This document shows, piece after piece, positions 38,447-45,820 of a DNA stretch of 64,000 nucleotides. Position numbers and translations under genes: made by a program. The DNA comes from Porphyromonas pasteri (GTDB lineage: Bacteria; Bacteroidota; Bacteroidia; Bacteroidales; Porphyromonadaceae): NCBI RefSeq assembly GCF_014647755.1, contig NZ_BMPU01000004.1:62001-126000 (forward strand), read 5' to 3'. Under the pieces are notes generated by a model. That model saw only the letters and a program-made list of their open reading frames with translations, was not told the DNA's origin and ran no database searches. Numbering within the stretch: the first letter of the stretch is position 1; each line of letters opens with the position of its first letter.

Positions 38447-39508
38447 ATGAAAGCCCTCCCTCGAGGTACCATCCATGGTCTCCTCTTCCTCGTCGTCCTG
38501 ACCCTCCTGGTTCATACCCTTTCGCTCGTGCCCTTCTTCCACGACCTGCGCCTCAGCCCGATGGTGCTCGGCGTCATCGTGGGGATGATCTTGGCCAACA
38601 CCGTACGCTCCCAGTTCCCCGAAAGCTGGGACGGCGGGCTGAAGATCGCCAGCAAGCAAATCCTGCGTGCGGGGATCGTACTCTATGGCTTCCGCTTGAG
38701 CTTCGATACGCTCCTCGCCGTAGGTGGTGGCGCCATCCTTATCGATGTGATCATCGTCGCTGGCACACTTATCCTTGGGAACTACCTCGGGCGAGCACTG
38801 GGCTTGGACAAAGACGAACGCTTACTCATCTCCTCGGGTTCGGCTATCTGTGGAGCAGCGGCTGTACTCGCCACAGAGCCCGTCGTAGGGGCGAAGCCAC
38901 ACAAGACGGTCGTCGCCGTAGCGACGGTAGTCCTCTTCGGTACGCTGTCGATGTTTGGCTACCCGCTCCTTTACCGTGCAGGGCTCTTAGATGCCCTTTC
39001 CCCACAAGCAGTCGGGGTCTACACGGGATCTACCATACACGAGGTCGCACACGTCGTCGGGGCAGGGGCTGCGATGACACCCGACACCCACGGCTCCAGC
39101 ATAGACATCGCAGGCATCGCGACGATGACGAAGATGCTTCGCGTGCTTCTGCTCGCACCCGTCCTGATGATCCTCGGCTACATCATGCGCCGAGGCAGTG
39201 CAGACAGCGCTACCTCGGGGAAGATACAAGTACCTTGGTTTGCCTTCTACTTCCTCATCGCTATCGGGATCAATACGCTGCTGGGCATGGGAGCTGAGCA
39301 TATCGGCCAAGTCGCAGCATATCACCAGCTGACGCATATCATCGAGGTCATCGACGGCTTCATGCTGGCGATGGCGATGACGGCGATTGGCTTGGATGCG
39401 ACCTTTGCCAAGTTCCGCCAGTCGGGCGCTAAGGCCTTCCTCCTCGCCCTCGGGCTGTATGTCTGGCTCGTAGGCGGTGGCTATATCCTCGCTCGCCTGC
39501 TGGCATAG
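38447..39508 (+). CDS. YeiH-family putative sulfate exporter/transporter
   Basis: A 353-residue integral membrane protein with about 10 hydrophobic helices, of the YeiH/PF03601 family. Conserved blocks are LSPMVLGVIVGMILAN, ILRAGIVLYGFRLSF, SSGSAICGAAAVLATEPV and STIHEVAHVVGAG. Substrate is not firmly established for the family; members are annotated as putative sulfate exporters. The start is the ATG at 38447, because the longer frame begins inside the promoter. It converges on nagA over a shared terminator. Confidence 0.88.
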   Translation: MKALPRGTIHGLLFLVVLTLLVHTLSLVPFFHDLRLSPMVLGVIVGMILANTVRSQFPESWDGGLKIASKQILRAGIVLYGFRLSFDTLLAVGGGAILIDVIIVAGTLILGNYLGRALGLDKDERLLISSGSAICGAAAVLATEPVVGAKPHKTVVAVATVVLFGTLSMFGYPLLYRAGLLDALSPQAVGVYTGSTIHEVAHVVGAGAAMTPDTHGSSIDIAGIATMTKMLRVLLLAPVLMILGYIMRRGSADSATSGKIQVPWFAFYFLIAIGINTLLGMGAEHIGQVAAYHQLTHIIEVIDGFMLAMAMTAIGLDATFAKFRQSGAKAFLLALGLYVWLVGGGYILARLLA

Positions 39509-39540
39509 CCACGGGAACGATAGGGACAAACATAAAACAC

Positions 39541-39575
39541 GCAGCGCCCCGTGCCGTAGTGGCACGGGGCGCTGC
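39541..39575. terminator. Bidirectional terminator between the YeiH gene and nagA
   Basis: Perfect 15-bp arms (gcagcgccccgtgcc / ggcacggggcgctgc) with a 5-bp loop, midway between two converging genes. Confidence 0.85.
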
Positions 39576-39604
39576 GTATTTATATCTGTAGCAGTCGGAA
39601 AGGC

Positions 39605-40774
39605 TTAGCCCCAGAACTCGGCGCCACGGACCGTGCGACCACGGTGCATGACGAAGCGCAGCTGGAGGTCTTCGTCGAGGAAGAGGATATCTGCGTCGTG
39701 GCCTGCCTCGAGAGCACCCTTCGTATCCTGAATACCCATGATGCGGGCAGGCGTGTAGGTGCACATGTAGACAGCATCGATGAGGGGGATATTAGCCTTC
39801 TGCACAGCGGTGCGGATGAGGAGGTCCATCGTAGCGATACTACCAGCGAGAGCTGAGCGGTCGGAGAGCTTGCAGACGCCGTCCTCGACGATAGCGTGAC
39901 CCGTGGGATCCTTGAAGTTCACCGTACCCGTGTAGAGGAGTGCATCGGTGGTGAGTGCCATACGTTCGCGGCCCTTCACAGCGTAAGCCAGGTGGACCAT
40001 CACGGGAGGCACGTGGATACCATCGCAGATCACCTCGATATCGAAGTCGGGCATATCGAGGATGGTCTCTACGGCACCAGGCTCCTTGTAGACACCGACC
40101 TTGTGAGCGACCTTCATCGCATTGTAGAAGTGCGTACCGAGCGTGTAGCCATGTTCCCAAGCTGCGCGGACGTGCTTGTCGTTGGCCTCGGTATGGGCCA
40201 GTGCGACGACGACACCGCGCTCACGGATATAGCTACCGAAGTCCAGTGCACCCTCGATCTCGGGAGCAGCGTCCCAGCGCTTGATGACACCGTCACCGCG
40301 CTCCATGATCTTCGTGTATTCCTCGGGACGAGCGGGGCGGATCAGCTCGGGGAGCTGAGCACCAGCCATCTTCACAGAGAAGTAAGGACCTTCGAGGTGG
40401 AGACCTTCGACGGTGGACTCATCGTCCTTCATCAGGATCTCCGTGCACTCGATCCCCTTCATGATCGTCTCATAGCTCGAGGTGGAGAGTGTGGGGAAGA
40501 TCGTCGTCGTACCCTGCTGGAGGTGGTAGTCTGATGCTGTGCGGAAGGCCTCTACCGTCCCGTCCATGTAGTCTGCTCCGGCAGCGCCGTGCACGTGCAT
40601 CTCGATCCCACCAGGGATGATGTACGAGCCTCGAGCATCCAGCTGACGTGCGCCCTCGATAGGGAGGTCGGTATTAAGAATCGCTTTGATCTTCTTGCCT
40701 TCGACGAGGACACTGCCACCATCGATCCAGCCTGTGGGCGTGTAAATGCGCCCGCCTACGATCTGTATATACAT
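39605..40774 (-). CDS. nagA: N-acetylglucosamine-6-phosphate deacetylase
   Basis: The 389-residue protein is NagA, an amidohydrolase that deacetylates GlcNAc-6-P in amino-sugar breakdown and cell-wall recycling. The metal-binding EMHVHGAAGADYMDG, the LEGPYF block, ALAHTEAND, LGTHFYNAM and the CDGIHVPP segment fit the family. It is the last gene of kdsC-maf-nagA. Its ATG shares one base with the maf stop (TAATG arrangement), indicating translational coupling. Confidence 0.95.
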   Translation of the reverse strand: MYIQIVGGRIYTPTGWIDGGSVLVEGKKIKAILNTDLPIEGARQLDARGSYIIPGGIEMHVHGAAGADYMDGTVEAFRTASDYHLQQGTTTIFPTLSTSSYETIMKGIECTEILMKDDESTVEGLHLEGPYFSVKMAGAQLPELIRPARPEEYTKIMERGDGVIKRWDAAPEIEGALDFGSYIRERGVVVALAHTEANDKHVRAAWEHGYTLGTHFYNAMKVAHKVGVYKEPGAVETILDMPDFDIEVICDGIHVPPVMVHLAYAVKGRERMALTTDALLYTGTVNFKDPTGHAIVEDGVCKLSDRSALAGSIATMDLLIRTAVQKANIPLIDAVYMCTYTPARIMGIQDTKGALEAGHDADILFLDEDLQLRFVMHRGRTVRGAEFWG

Positions 40775-41379
40775 TATCTATTGGATGTATTTGTATGAAA
40801 TATGCTCATCAATTGTTCGCCCACCAGATGCACTGGCAAGCCCATTACCGTGTAGAAAGAGCCCTCGATACGGCGGATGGCACGGTAGCCGATCCACTCC
40901 TGTATACCGTAGGCGCCAGCCTTATCCAGTGGCTGGTAGTGAGTGACGTAGTAGTCGATCTCCTCATCCGTCAGGGGGAGGAACTCCACCGTCGCCGTGT
41001 CGGAGAATGCCACCGAACGCTCGGGCGTCATCAGTACGACACCCGTAGTGACGGTATGCTTCTGCCCACTTAGCTCGCGAAGCATCGCCTTCGCCTGTGC
41101 AGCATCACGGGGCTTACCGAGGACTTTATCCCCGATGAAGACCAGCGTGTCAGCCGTGATGAGGAGCGTGCGCTCACCGAGAAGTGGACGATAAGCCTCC
41201 GCCTTCACGCGGGCGATATAGAGGGGGATCTCCTCGAGAGGTAGATCAGTAGGGTAAGACTCATCGACACCCTCCAGACGGATCTGCTCAAAGGGAAGAT
41301 CCAGCCCACGCAGGAGCTCCACACGGCGCGGAGACTGTGAGCCTAAGATGATCTGGTAGTCGTCGAGGTGCTTCCACAT
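40774..41379 (-). CDS. maf: Maf-like nucleoside triphosphate pyrophosphatase
   Basis: A Maf/HAM1-fold pyrophosphatase that removes non-canonical or excess nucleotides and is linked to septum formation. Visible are the N-terminal SQSPRRVELLRGL signature, the ITADTLVFIGDKVLGKP block and the DKAGAYGIQEWIGYRAI block, all typical of the YhdE (dTTP/UTP) subgroup. I start it at the ATG at 41379 (201 residues). The frame is open upstream, but that part overlaps kdsC in another frame. It is 16 bp after kdsC and overlaps nagA by one base. Confidence 0.93.
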   Translation of the reverse strand: MWKHLDDYQIILGSQSPRRVELLRGLDLPFEQIRLEGVDESYPTDLPLEEIPLYIARVKAEAYRPLLGERTLLITADTLVFIGDKVLGKPRDAAQAKAMLRELSGQKHTVTTGVVLMTPERSVAFSDTATVEFLPLTDEEIDYYVTHYQPLDKAGAYGIQEWIGYRAIRRIEGSFYTVMGLPVHLVGEQLMSIFHTNTSNR

Positions 41380-41395
41380 AGTATTATAGGTCTCC

Positions 41396-41917
41396 TTACC
41401 AGCCAAAGCCTGCTGAGAGCGACCACTGGCCATTGGCGCGCAGGGTCTGCTCGATGACGTCACGCACCACACCATAGCCCCCATCACAGAGGGAGATGTA
41501 GGTAGCGATGGACTTGACTTCGGGAGCGGCATCCGCAGGTGCGCAGGGCAGAGCCACGAGCTTCATAATGGGGATGTCGGGGATATCATCGCCGATATAG
41601 GCGATCTGGTCGGGTGTAATACCCGCTTCTTGGCAGAGGATATCGAGCTGAGCAGCCTTGTCCGAGACCCGCATATAGACGTGCTTAGCACCGAGCTGGT
41701 GGAAGCGCTGCGTCATCGCTTCGCTCGCACCACCGGAGATGACTGCCAGCGTATAGCCCTGCTTGACAGCGTACTGCATCGCATAGCCGTCCTTGACATT
41801 GACCGTACGCATAGGCATACCATCGGGGCCAATGGGGCTCACCGTAGCACTCACTACCCCGTCCATATCTAGGACGAAGGCGCGGATCTTCGACAGATCA
41901 AAGGGGATACTACTCAT
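41396..41917 (-). CDS. kdsC: 3-deoxy-D-manno-octulosonate 8-phosphate phosphatase
   Basis: A 173-residue C0-type HAD phosphatase of the KdsC family. The HAD motif I nucleophile is in VLDMDGVVS, motif II in VISGGASEAM, and motif IV in YIGDDIPDIPIM. The GYGVVRDVIE tail is typical. KdsC removes phosphate from KDO-8-P in lipopolysaccharide core synthesis. It is the first gene of kdsC-maf-nagA; a perfect -7 box is at 41939-41946. Confidence 0.93.
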   Translation of the reverse strand: MSSIPFDLSKIRAFVLDMDGVVSATVSPIGPDGMPMRTVNVKDGYAMQYAVKQGYTLAVISGGASEAMTQRFHQLGAKHVYMRVSDKAAQLDILCQEAGITPDQIAYIGDDIPDIPIMKLVALPCAPADAAPEVKSIATYISLCDGGYGVVRDVIEQTLRANGQWSLSAGFGW

Positions 41918-41938
41918 TTCCTAAAAGAATTTATGATA

Positions 41939-41946
41939 CAAAGGTA
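41939..41946 (-). promoter_or_regulatory. -7 box for kdsC-maf-nagA
   Basis: The minus strand reads TACCTTTG, 22 bp before the kdsC start codon. Confidence 0.7.
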
Positions 41947-42022
41947 CAACCATTTACCCATATCTGTGCCTATTTCCTCCATAAAATTCGGCACATCTAC
42001 CCATAGGCAGGTCTATAAAAGA

Positions 42023-42060
42023 GCGAAGCCGCCACAGCTGAGATGCTGTAGCGGCTTCGT
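42023..42060 (-). terminator. Terminator after the DUF1573 gene
   Basis: Inverted repeat gcgaagccgccacagc / gctgtagcggcttcgt with a 6-bp loop, 27 bp past the stop. Confidence 0.75.
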
Positions 42061-42086
42061 CTTAGTCGTGATAGAGTCCGGTAAGA

Positions 42087-42470
42087 TTACTCGACCTTAC
42101 CCTTGATACGCAGGGTGAAGGCCCCATCGCGGCCGTTGCTATAGACGGCGACATTCTTGAAGAAAGGACCGGGACGGCCTGCGGGGTTGAAGGAGACAGT
42201 GATCTTGCCTTCGCGGCCTGGAGCGATAGGCTCCTGGCTGTACTCAGGCGTCGTGCAAGCGCAGGGCGTAGCGACACGCGTGATCACCAGGGGAGCGTCC
42301 CCGACATTCTTGATGACGAAGGTATGTGAGACCTTACCATTAGCTTCCTTGATGATGCCGAAGTCAAACTCTGGCGCAGCGGAAGAAATGACGGCACCCT
42401 TTCCGTTCTGTGCAACGACGAAGCCGATGCAGAGAAGGAGTGCTGAGAATATAAGAGCAAATCTTTTCAT
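42087..42470 (-). CDS. DUF1573 domain-containing exported protein
   Basis: A 127-residue protein with a signal peptide (FALIFSALLLCIGFVVAQ) and one DUF1573 immunoglobulin-like domain. FDFGIIKEANGKVSHTFVIKN, VGDAPLVITRVATPCACTTP and the closing VAVYSN segment define it. The CACT pair is the conserved 'CGCT'-like cysteine motif. Function is unknown; the domain is common in Bacteroidota, often on exported proteins. It is a single-gene unit with its own -7 box (42521-42528) and terminator. Confidence 0.9.
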   Translation of the reverse strand: MKRFALIFSALLLCIGFVVAQNGKGAVISSAAPEFDFGIIKEANGKVSHTFVIKNVGDAPLVITRVATPCACTTPEYSQEPIAPGREGKITVSFNPAGRPGPFFKNVAVYSNGRDGAFTLRIKGKVE

Positions 42471-42520
42471 AATCTTCTGTTCGTTTAAGTATGATCCCTC
42501 TGAGAAGAGGCTATTTGTCG

Positions 42521-42528
42521 CAAAGATA
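42521..42528 (-). promoter_or_regulatory. -7 box for the DUF1573 gene
   Basis: The minus strand reads TATCTTTG, about 50 bp before the start codon. Confidence 0.65.
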
Positions 42529-42552
42529 GTTAAAACTTTTTAAAAGACCATT

Positions 42553-43266
42553 TTACTCGAAGGACAGCGTGAAGAGAAGCGCACGTGTCGCCACCCCACG
42601 AACGGCCTCAGTGAAGCGTATCCGGGGGGCACCCTGCAGATCGGGGCGGTGCGTTTGGAGAAGGTTCGCCAAGCCATAGTGGAAGGTCAGCTGAGGCGAG
42701 AGCTTGAAGAAGGAGAAGTAGAGGTCGCACCCAGCACCGATACTCAGCCCGTAGTCTATGGGGCGGAGGTGCAGGAGTTCGCTCGAGCGCGTCCTGAGCT
42801 GCAGAGCAGCATAGCCACCAGCAGCGACGAAGGGGCGGTAATTGCCCCAGCGCACGGCTGCCCACTTCAGCTCCAGTGGTAGCTGCAGGCTACTCGTGCG
42901 CAGAGAGAGGCGCTCTACCTCTTGGCTCCCATCAGTGTAGGCCACGGGCACATCCCCGAGATGAAGCGTCGGGAGCAGGCGTAGCTCCAGCTGAGGCACG
43001 AGGGTCACGCCCCCGATGACGCCGATACTGAAGCCTGGGTGCCACACAGGGCTATCGGCCCAGAGTTGCCCACCCAGACTATTGACCGCCCCGCTATTGG
43101 TGATCCGCACATCGGGCAAGTGAAGCCCGAGGCGGAAGCCAATATAATAGCGGCGTAAGTCGAGATAGGGCTGACGCTCGACGGCTCCCTCTTGCGCCCA
43201 CAGAGCGGCGGGGCAAAGGACGGAGAGCAGGAGCGCAAAGGCAAGTGTAAGGCTGCGAAGGGACAT
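42553..43266 (-). CDS. Outer-membrane beta-barrel protein (PorT-like fold)
   Basis: From the ATG at 43266 the protein has 237 residues. It has a signal peptide (LTLAFALLLSVLCPAALWAQ) and alternating strands such as RRYYIGFRLGLHLPDV, FSIGVIGGVTLVPQLELRL and IDYGLSIGAGCDLYFSFF, ending in TRALLFTLSFE. It resembles PF13568-type eight-strand barrels. The frame is open 10 codons further up, but the 43266 ATG puts the signal peptide first. It lies 45 bp downstream of the ECF sigma gene on the same strand and may be its target or partner. Confidence 0.75.
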   Translation of the reverse strand: MSLRSLTLAFALLLSVLCPAALWAQEGAVERQPYLDLRRYYIGFRLGLHLPDVRITNSGAVNSLGGQLWADSPVWHPGFSIGVIGGVTLVPQLELRLLPTLHLGDVPVAYTDGSQEVERLSLRTSSLQLPLELKWAAVRWGNYRPFVAAGGYAALQLRTRSSELLHLRPIDYGLSIGAGCDLYFSFFKLSPQLTFHYGLANLLQTHRPDLQGAPRIRFTEAVRGVATRALLFTLSFE

Positions 43267-43311
43267 ATATATTAATATGGTATCGTCCCACCGCACAAGA
43301 GGGCGGGAGGC

Positions 43312-43893
43312 TTACTGACGCACGTAGCGGCGCAGATGCTGCAGAGCGTAGCGCATACGCCCGAGGGCTGTATTGATGCTGACGCCTGTCTCTTCGGCGA
43401 TCTCCTTGAAGCTCTTCTCTTCCCAGTAGCGAAGGCGCACGACCTCCTGCTGCTCGGCGGAAAGCTGGCTCAGGCCATAGCCCAGCTCATCGACATATTC
43501 GCCGTGGATCAGGCGCTCCTCAGCGATAGCTTCGGGAGAGGGGATCTGGATCGTCTGTAGGAGATCTTCGGTCGAAGTCCCCTCGATCGTCTGCTCTTGA
43601 CCACGCGTACGCTGACGGCGGAAGTGGTCCATGATCAGGTTGTGCGCGATGCGCCCGATCCAGCTGCGGAACTTCCCCTCGGCCGTGTAGCGGCCTTGGC
43701 GAATGGTCATCATGACCTTGATGAAGGTATCCTGGAAGATATCTTCCACGAGATCTTCGTCAGTGACCCAATAGCGGATCGTCGTATGGACATAGGCATC
43801 GTAGCGAAGGAGAAGCGTGTCAAAGGCTTCGTTAGTCCCAGCGGAATAAAGGTGCACCAGCTGATCATCGCTCATGCTTTCATATCGTCTCAT
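43312..43893 (-). CDS. ECF-type RNA polymerase sigma factor
   Basis: A 193-residue sigma-70 family protein of the ECF class. Region 2 includes VEDIFQDTFIKVMMTIRQG and FRSWIGRIAHNLIMDHFRR. Region 4 includes LSAEQQEVVRLRYWEEKSFKEIA and an HTH in TGVSINTALGRMRYAL. No anti-sigma gene is adjacent; the next gene downstream encodes a barrel protein. ECF sigmas in Bacteroidota often answer envelope stress or oxidative cues, but nothing here shows which. Confidence 0.92.
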   Translation of the reverse strand: MRRYESMSDDQLVHLYSAGTNEAFDTLLLRYDAYVHTTIRYWVTDEDLVEDIFQDTFIKVMMTIRQGRYTAEGKFRSWIGRIAHNLIMDHFRRQRTRGQEQTIEGTSTEDLLQTIQIPSPEAIAEERLIHGEYVDELGYGLSQLSAEQQEVVRLRYWEEKSFKEIAEETGVSINTALGRMRYALQHLRRYVRQ

Positions 43894-44239
43894 TGTTGTC
43901 TCAGTTTAGGGCTGGATCCACAGGGCGCGCCCACAAGACGTCGGGGCAGACTCTGGCTACGGACCAGCGATAGACTTAATTACTTTCAGATATGTAAAGC
44001 TTACTCGATAGGCGACTATTTATTGCTACGTAATGAATGAAATTTGTGCGTGGAGATGAGCGTTTTTTGCTACATCTCTCGGCTACAAATTAAGAGATAT
44101 GTTTTGAATTCACCAAATCTCCTGCCTTAGACAATACGAATAGACCATAAAGTCGGTTACATCGAAGCCCCCTATTTCGCGCCTCCCACGCCCCTCTCCT
44201 ACGAAGGCAAATCCCCCTACTCGGGAGAGAGGAATTTCA

Positions 44240-44341
44240 ACCAGTACTGGTCATCGATCGGAGGAGTACTGATCACGATGCGAAGGAGTACTGGTCACTT
44301 TTGGCAACCAGTACTGGTCCACTCAGCGACCAGTACTGGTT
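44240..44341. repeat. 22-bp-period palindrome array H (ACCAGTACTGGT type, 5 units)
   Basis: Units start at 44240, 44262, 44284, 44307 and 44329: steps of 22, 22, 23 and 22 bp. The 23-bp step is at the same place as in array B. Spacers acgatgcga and cactcagcg recur in B and F1. The rest of the 43894-44457 gap, about 350 bp beyond the sigma gene start, shows nothing else recognisable. Confidence 0.85.
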
Positions 44342-44370
44342 CATTTTCCCCTGCTCCCACGCAAACGACA

Positions 44371-44396
44371 AAGGGCCCTCCCTTAGGAGAGCCCTT
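44371..44396 (-). terminator. Terminator after the DMT transporter gene
   Basis: Inverted repeat aagggccctcc / ggagagccctt (one mismatch) with a 4-bp loop, about 60 bp past the stop. Confidence 0.65.
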
Positions 44397-44457
44397 CACC
44401 GCAAGGAGCACCGTATAATAAGAGAGATGAAGCAGGGAAGAAGTCCCGTCGGTCGAC

Positions 44458-45402
44458 CTACCTCCGCCCAATAGGTCGCTGGGCAAAACGGCGCAGGCGC
44501 TCGGCGATATTCTTATCAAGGAGGGGCGAAAGCACGATGATCGTCACCGCTGCGATGATGAGGAGAATCCCCAGAGCCATCGTACCCGAAATCGTTTCGC
44601 CGAAGACTACCACCCCGATGACAATAGCCGTCAGCGGCTCCATAGCCCCGAGGACCGAAGTCAGTGTCGAGCCAATACTCTTGATCGCCCGCACGAGCGC
44701 AAGATTTGACACCAGCGTAGGGAGGAAGGCCAGCAGCAGGAGGTTGACCAGTGCCGACCCGCTTGGGATAGCTTGTACCCCGCCATTGAAGGACGCATTG
44801 ATGAGGAAGAAGCCCGCACTGGATAGGAGGACGTAGAGCGTCAGCTTCAGATTGTCCATCTCGCGGATGCGGCGGACATTATTCACCGTCACAAGATAGA
44901 TCGCATAGCTGAGCCCCGAGAGCAGGACCAGCAGGATGCCTACCAGCGAAGCGCTTCCTTCCGCTACCCCGCTACCTCGCAGCGAGAGCAGTGCCACGCC
45001 CGAGAGCGCAAGGATAATAGCGATAATCGTGAAGGGCGAAGGACGCTGCTTGAAGAGTACCGCCATAATGAGCGTCACGCCCACCGGATAGAGGAAGTGC
45101 AGCGTCGTGGCCATCCCGCTCGACATACTCCCATAGGCCTGGAAGAGCAGAGTAGCCGACCCATAGTAGAAGAAGCCCAAGAGGACGAGCCAACTCAGCT
45201 CGCGCAAGCCTACGGAGAAGTTCACCCGACGCACCATCATCAGCACAGCAACCAACAGCGAAGCGAAGAGCATACGATAGCAGAGGATGCTATCCGTCGT
45301 CATGCCCTCGGCCATCGTCGGCAGCGTGAATAGGGGCAGCAGCCCGAAGGTCGCAGATGCAGTCATCCCGTAGAGGAAGCCCTTGAACTTATTCATATAC
45401 AT
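44458..45402 (-). CDS. EamA/DMT superfamily transporter
   Basis: A 314-residue membrane protein with ten predicted helices made of two EamA repeats, the drug/metabolite transporter layout. Typical features are the N-terminal GMTASATFGLLPLF helix and the second-repeat signature GSTLTSVLGAMEPLTAIVIG. It probably exports a small metabolite; substrate unknown. Two ATGs (45402, 45396) are equally possible starts. A perfect -7 box is 47 bp upstream. Confidence 0.9.
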   Translation of the reverse strand: MYMNKFKGFLYGMTASATFGLLPLFTLPTMAEGMTTDSILCYRMLFASLLVAVLMMVRRVNFSVGLRELSWLVLLGFFYYGSATLLFQAYGSMSSGMATTLHFLYPVGVTLIMAVLFKQRPSPFTIIAIILALSGVALLSLRGSGVAEGSASLVGILLVLLSGLSYAIYLVTVNNVRRIREMDNLKLTLYVLLSSAGFFLINASFNGGVQAIPSGSALVNLLLLAFLPTLVSNLALVRAIKSIGSTLTSVLGAMEPLTAIVIGVVVFGETISGTMALGILLIIAAVTIIVLSPLLDKNIAERLRRFAQRPIGRR

Positions 45403-45448
45403 AATGTATTAGGCGATGTGCTGTGACCGCAGTCCCGCGGCCTTCTTA

Positions 45449-45456
45449 CAAAGGTA
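45449..45456 (-). promoter_or_regulatory. -7 box for the DMT transporter gene
   Basis: The minus strand reads TACCTTTG, about 47 bp before the start codon. Confidence 0.65.
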
Positions 45457-45576
45457 CAACTTCCCCAGCGAGCAGGCGTGGCAGCAGGTCCCACGACTCA
45501 CCCTTCTCTCCCCTCCTCACAAAGGAGATACTCCCCTCTCCGATAAGTCCACTCTTGCAAATTCGCCGAAATAGAC

Positions 45577-45584
45577 TATCTTTG
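45577..45584 (+). promoter_or_regulatory. -7 box for tRNA-Ser
   Basis: TATCTTTG, 61 bp before the tRNA. TTGC at 45554-45557 is a possible -33 element. Confidence 0.65.
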
Positions 45585-45645
45585 CATCGGTTAAGCCCCC
45601 TACCCTCCCTTGCGGGTGGGCTTCAAACGGGGTGAAATTGACCAT

Positions 45646-45731
<86 letters not shown>

Positions 45732-45733
45732 AA

Positions 45734-45775
45734 TAAAGGGTGTAAATCAGCAAGTTATGCAATTTACACCCTTTT
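45734..45775. terminator. Terminator after tRNA-Ser
   Basis: Inverted repeat aaagggtgtaaat / atttacaccctttt with a loop of about 16 bp, immediately after the tRNA and followed by T-rich sequence. It could also end the leftward RloC-like gene. Confidence 0.7.
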
Positions 45776-45820
45776 CTACACCCAGAAACTTATAAGCATA
45801 ATGTTTAGATAGAGAATGCT

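Noticed and set aside
40774-41532. Longer Maf protein starting at 41532
   Set aside because: The extra 51 residues are the kdsC gene in another frame; the Maf signature begins right after the 41379 ATG.
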